Source of the DNA: Spirochaetaceae bacterium
GTDB taxonomy: Bacteria > Spirochaetota > Spirochaetia > SZUA-6 > Fen-1364
NCBI GenBank assembly: GCA_003141795.1
Contig: PLNO01000244.1
Span: 1-16,570, forward strand
Direction of reading: 5' to 3'
DNA: 16,570 nt
This document shows, one piece after another, positions 14,845-16,570 of this stretch (the stretch's first letter is position 1; the number at the start of each line of letters is the position of its first letter). The position numbers and the translations under genes are program-made. The notes below the pieces were generated by a model. The model searched no databases. It saw nothing but the letters and a program-made list of their open reading frames with translations, and was not told the origin of the DNA.

Positions 14845-15150
14845 ATGAAGATGGGAAAGCATTCCTGGCTGATGATGATCGGCTGCGCGATACCGATTGT
14901 CGGCATCGTTCTGTTGCCCCTTTTTGGCGTCAAGCTCGGGGGGATTCTTCCCCTCCTGTTCCTGATGGTCTGTCCACTCTCCATGGTCTTCATGATGGGC
15001 GCTATGGGAAAAGGGCACAATCATTCGGGACATGACGATGGCCACTCTGAGGCGGAGCACGAGCACTTTCACAGCGTCAATACCGTCCATGATTCGGAGC
15101 CGATGGCGCGGACTCTTCCCTCGACGCAGGAGCGGGAGCAGAACGTTTAG
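14845..15150 (+). CDS. Small membrane protein with a His-rich tail, DUF2933-like
   Basis: This 101-residue protein has two membrane segments (about 7-28 and 32-54). The second includes MVCPLSMVFMMG (41-52), like the CPLMH-type membrane motif of DUF2933 proteins. A soluble His/acid tail follows: GHNHSGHDDGHSEAEHEHFH (57-76) has eight His, so metal binding is likely. GGAGG at 14834-14838, six bases before ATG 14845, supports the start. It is the second protein of this plan in the cluster (the other is at 13927), but their tails differ: Gly/His in one, Asp/Glu/His here. It sits before the second copper ATPase gene and could pass or buffer metal for it (inference). Confidence 0.78.
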   Translation: MKMGKHSWLMMIGCAIPIVGIVLLPLFGVKLGGILPLLFLMVCPLSMVFMMGAMGKGHNHSGHDDGHSEAEHEHFHSVNTVHDSEPMARTLPSTQEREQNV

Positions 15151-15426
15151 GACGGGAGAGTGGAGCGTGCGGAACCGGGCGGATACCGGGTCGAGATCAA
15201 CCACCTGTTTGGTCCTGGCCACTGGCCCGCTCAGTTCTTCACAATTTCTGCACATCCTTTTGAGATCGTATCCGAGTTGGCAGCCTGGCCCCCCCCCCGC
15301 TCCAGACACGCCAACCGCGGCGGTCATTCCCAAGTTTCCGACCGCGTCAGACAGTCCCTCACAGGAGGGCAGATTTCATGAAGGCTCCCTCCTCGCCCGG
15401 GGGAGGGAGTCTGTTGGAGGACCACT
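15151..15426. other. Intergenic region before the second copA, with a C10 tract
   Basis: No firm gene is seen. A weak GTG-start frame (15160-15381, 73 codons) reads GYRVEINHLFGPGHWPAQFF near its start, which looks protein-like, but it loses character after a run of ten C (15289-15298). The C-run could hide a sequencing or phase-variable frameshift. GGAGG at 15416-15420 serves the copA gene that follows. No clear promoter boxes are recognised. Confidence 0.4.
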
Positions 15427-16557
15427 TTGAAGACCGAGGAAATGACAGTCACAGGAATGACGTGTGCGTCCTGCTCGGCGCGCGTTGAAAGAGTCGTTGG
15501 CAAGCTGGGAGGCGTCACTGCGGCAAGTGTAAATCTCGCCACGGAAAGGCTGCACCTGGAGTACGACGAGAGTCGCCTGTCTCCCGATGCGGTTCTGAAG
15601 GCGGTGCAAGCCGCAGGCTACGGCCTGGTGCGCAATGAATCGGCCAAGCACGTCACGATCCCTATCGAAGGAATGACATGCGCTTCCTGCGTGGCGCGGA
15701 TCGAGAAGGTGGTCGGAAAGCTCGATGGCGTGAACGCGGTCTCGGTGAATCTCGCGACAGAGAAGGCGGACATTGCCTACGAGCCCAGCCGCGTACGTCT
15801 TTCCGCAATCAAGAAAACGATCACCGACGCCGGATATACACCGAGGGAAATCGACACCTCCGATACCGTTGACCATGACGCCGAGCGCAAGGAAAACGAG
15901 ATCCGCGTCATGTGGACCAAGTTCATCGTGGCGGCTTCAGCTGCCGTTCCCCTTTTGTATCTCGCCATGGGGCACATGATACCGAGCTTGCGCTTCCCCG
16001 TCCCCTGGTTCCTCGACCCGATGCAGTATCCCCTGCTTTTCGCCTTCGCGCAGATCCTCCTCGTGATCCCGGCAATCGCCGCAGGCAACCGGTTCTATCG
16101 GGTCGGTGTGAAGGCCATCCTGCACCTTGCGCCCAACATGGACTCCCTGATCGCTATCGGAACTGCCGCCGCAGTGTTGTACAGCCTGTACTCCACCGTA
16201 CGGATCGCCGCGGGAGACTTCGCGGCGGCAGGGAACCTCTACTTCGAGACATCGGCGGTCATCATCGCCCTTATTCTCCTCGGCAAGACCCTGGAGACCG
16301 TATCCAAGGGCAAGACCTCCCAGGCAATCAAGAAGCTCATGGGCCTGGCTCCCAAAACGGCCGTGGTGATCCACGATGGGCAAGAAACCGAGATTCCGAT
16401 CTCCGAAGTGGAGGTTGGCGACCTCGTGCGGGTGCGCCCGGGGGAGAAAATCCCCGTTGACGGCGAGGTGGTTGACGGCTACACCTCGGTGGACGAATCG
16501 ATGCTGACCGGCGAGTCTACGCCTCTCGACCGCGAGCCCGGCGGACGCGAGGCGTAG
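15427..16557 (+). CDS. copA: Second CopA-type Cu+ ATPase, N-terminal part (truncated by contig end)
   Basis: The 376 residues present are the N-terminal half of a P1B-1 ATPase. Two intact HMA domains carry GMTCASC (10-16 and 82-88), unlike the other ATPase here, and four membrane segments (about 163-290) precede the actuator domain with TGES (361-364). The CPC, DKTGT and ATP-binding parts are missing. The last bases fold back on the gene's own sequence (16504-16525 with 16549-16570), and the stop TAG at 16555-16557 lies in the copied arm, so the gene is open-ended and not truly short. The start is TTG 15427, six bases after GGAGG (15416-15420); an ATG at 15442 is possible but would cut into the first HMA strand. 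It is last in the + strand metal gene run. Cu+ export is the expected role. Confidence 0.92.
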   Translation: MKTEEMTVTGMTCASCSARVERVVGKLGGVTAASVNLATERLHLEYDESRLSPDAVLKAVQAAGYGLVRNESAKHVTIPIEGMTCASCVARIEKVVGKLDGVNAVSVNLATEKADIAYEPSRVRLSAIKKTITDAGYTPREIDTSDTVDHDAERKENEIRVMWTKFIVAASAAVPLLYLAMGHMIPSLRFPVPWFLDPMQYPLLFAFAQILLVIPAIAAGNRFYRVGVKAILHLAPNMDSLIAIGTAAAVLYSLYSTVRIAAGDFAAAGNLYFETSAVIIALILLGKTLETVSKGKTSQAIKKLMGLAPKTAVVIHDGQETEIPISEVEVGDLVRVRPGEKIPVDGEVVDGYTSVDESMLTGESTPLDREPGGREA

Positions 16558-16570
16558 ACTCGCCGGTCAG
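16504..16570. repeat. Fold-back inverted repeat at the right contig end
   Basis: A perfect 22-bp stem (16504-16525 with 16549-16570) closes a 23-base loop. The left arm encodes the conserved LTGESTP segment of the ATPase, so the right arm is best read as its reverse copy. Together with the end palindrome at 1-32, this marks both edges as fold-back artefacts or assembly ends. Confidence 0.9.

Noticed and set aside
14758..14847. A 29-residue frame from ATG 14758 overlapping the next start by four bases.
   Set aside because: The composition is Arg/Ser/Pro-rich with no ribosome binding site, and the next gene has its own strong one.
1..16570. A linear replicon with covalently closed hairpin telomeres, suggested by palindromes at both ends.
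   Set aside because: The two palindromes are unrelated in sequence, each lies inside a conserved gene, and no telomere resolvase is present. Fold-back artefacts explain them better.
2014..16570. A CRISPR array, insertion sequence or transposase/integrase.
   Set aside because: No regularly spaced direct repeats, no transposase- or integrase-like protein and no terminal repeat pair were seen within the window.

Overview
The window is about 60% G+C bacterial DNA. It is tightly packed, with GGAGG-type ribosome binding sites placed 5-6 bases before most starts and several stop/start overlaps. It looks like a metagenomic contig and not a finished replicon: both ends fold back on themselves as perfect inverted repeats, and each fold cuts a gene. 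The host cannot be named. The corrinoid methyltransferase genes suggest an anaerobe or facultative anaerobe, and the signal peptides, His/Met-rich tails and membrane cupredoxin suggest a metal-exposed cell envelope.

Left part (1-2013, + strand): three overlapping or abutting genes of a corrinoid methyl-transfer system. They are the C-terminal part of a uroporphyrinogen-decarboxylase-family methyltransferase, a B12-binding corrinoid protein with DVHDIG, and a methyltetrahydrofolate-type (pterin-binding) methyltransferase. Together they would take a methyl group from an unknown donor, pass it to the corrinoid, then to tetrahydrofolate. Just downstream (2045-2084, minus strand) is what looks like the 3' half of a tRNA gene. 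This kind of remnant marks integration sites, and its polarity would put everything to its right inside an inserted element.

Middle and right part (2370-16570): a large metal-handling cluster, most likely for copper. A divergent NusG-domain-II membrane protein (2370-2795) is followed on the + strand by a 58-residue YHS protein and a secreted Met/Gly-rich protein with two PepSY-like halves. A minus-strand operon (9815 to 4431) encodes a CopA-type Cu+ ATPase, a membrane-anchored cupredoxin (4-base overlap with copA) and a large membrane protein with a spermidine-synthase-like SAM-binding core. A 22-bp perfect hairpin separates the convergent units. From about 10.1 kb a + strand run encodes a tiny membrane protein, a secreted two-domain rhodanese protein, a NarL/LuxR-type response regulator with its HisKA_3 histidine kinase, a DUF302-like protein with a Cys/His cluster, two small membrane proteins with His-rich tails, a hypothetical protein and a second CopA-type ATPase cut at its TGES loop.

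Working picture (inference): the two-component system senses a metal or envelope signal; the ATPases export Cu+; the cupredoxin, YHS, PepSY, rhodanese and His-tail proteins bind or buffer the metal at or outside the membrane. The unfamiliar elements are the spermidine-synthase-like membrane protein coupled to copA, the rhodanese fusion with a GGKGGHH domain, the Cys/His DUF302-like protein and the His-tailed small membrane proteins.
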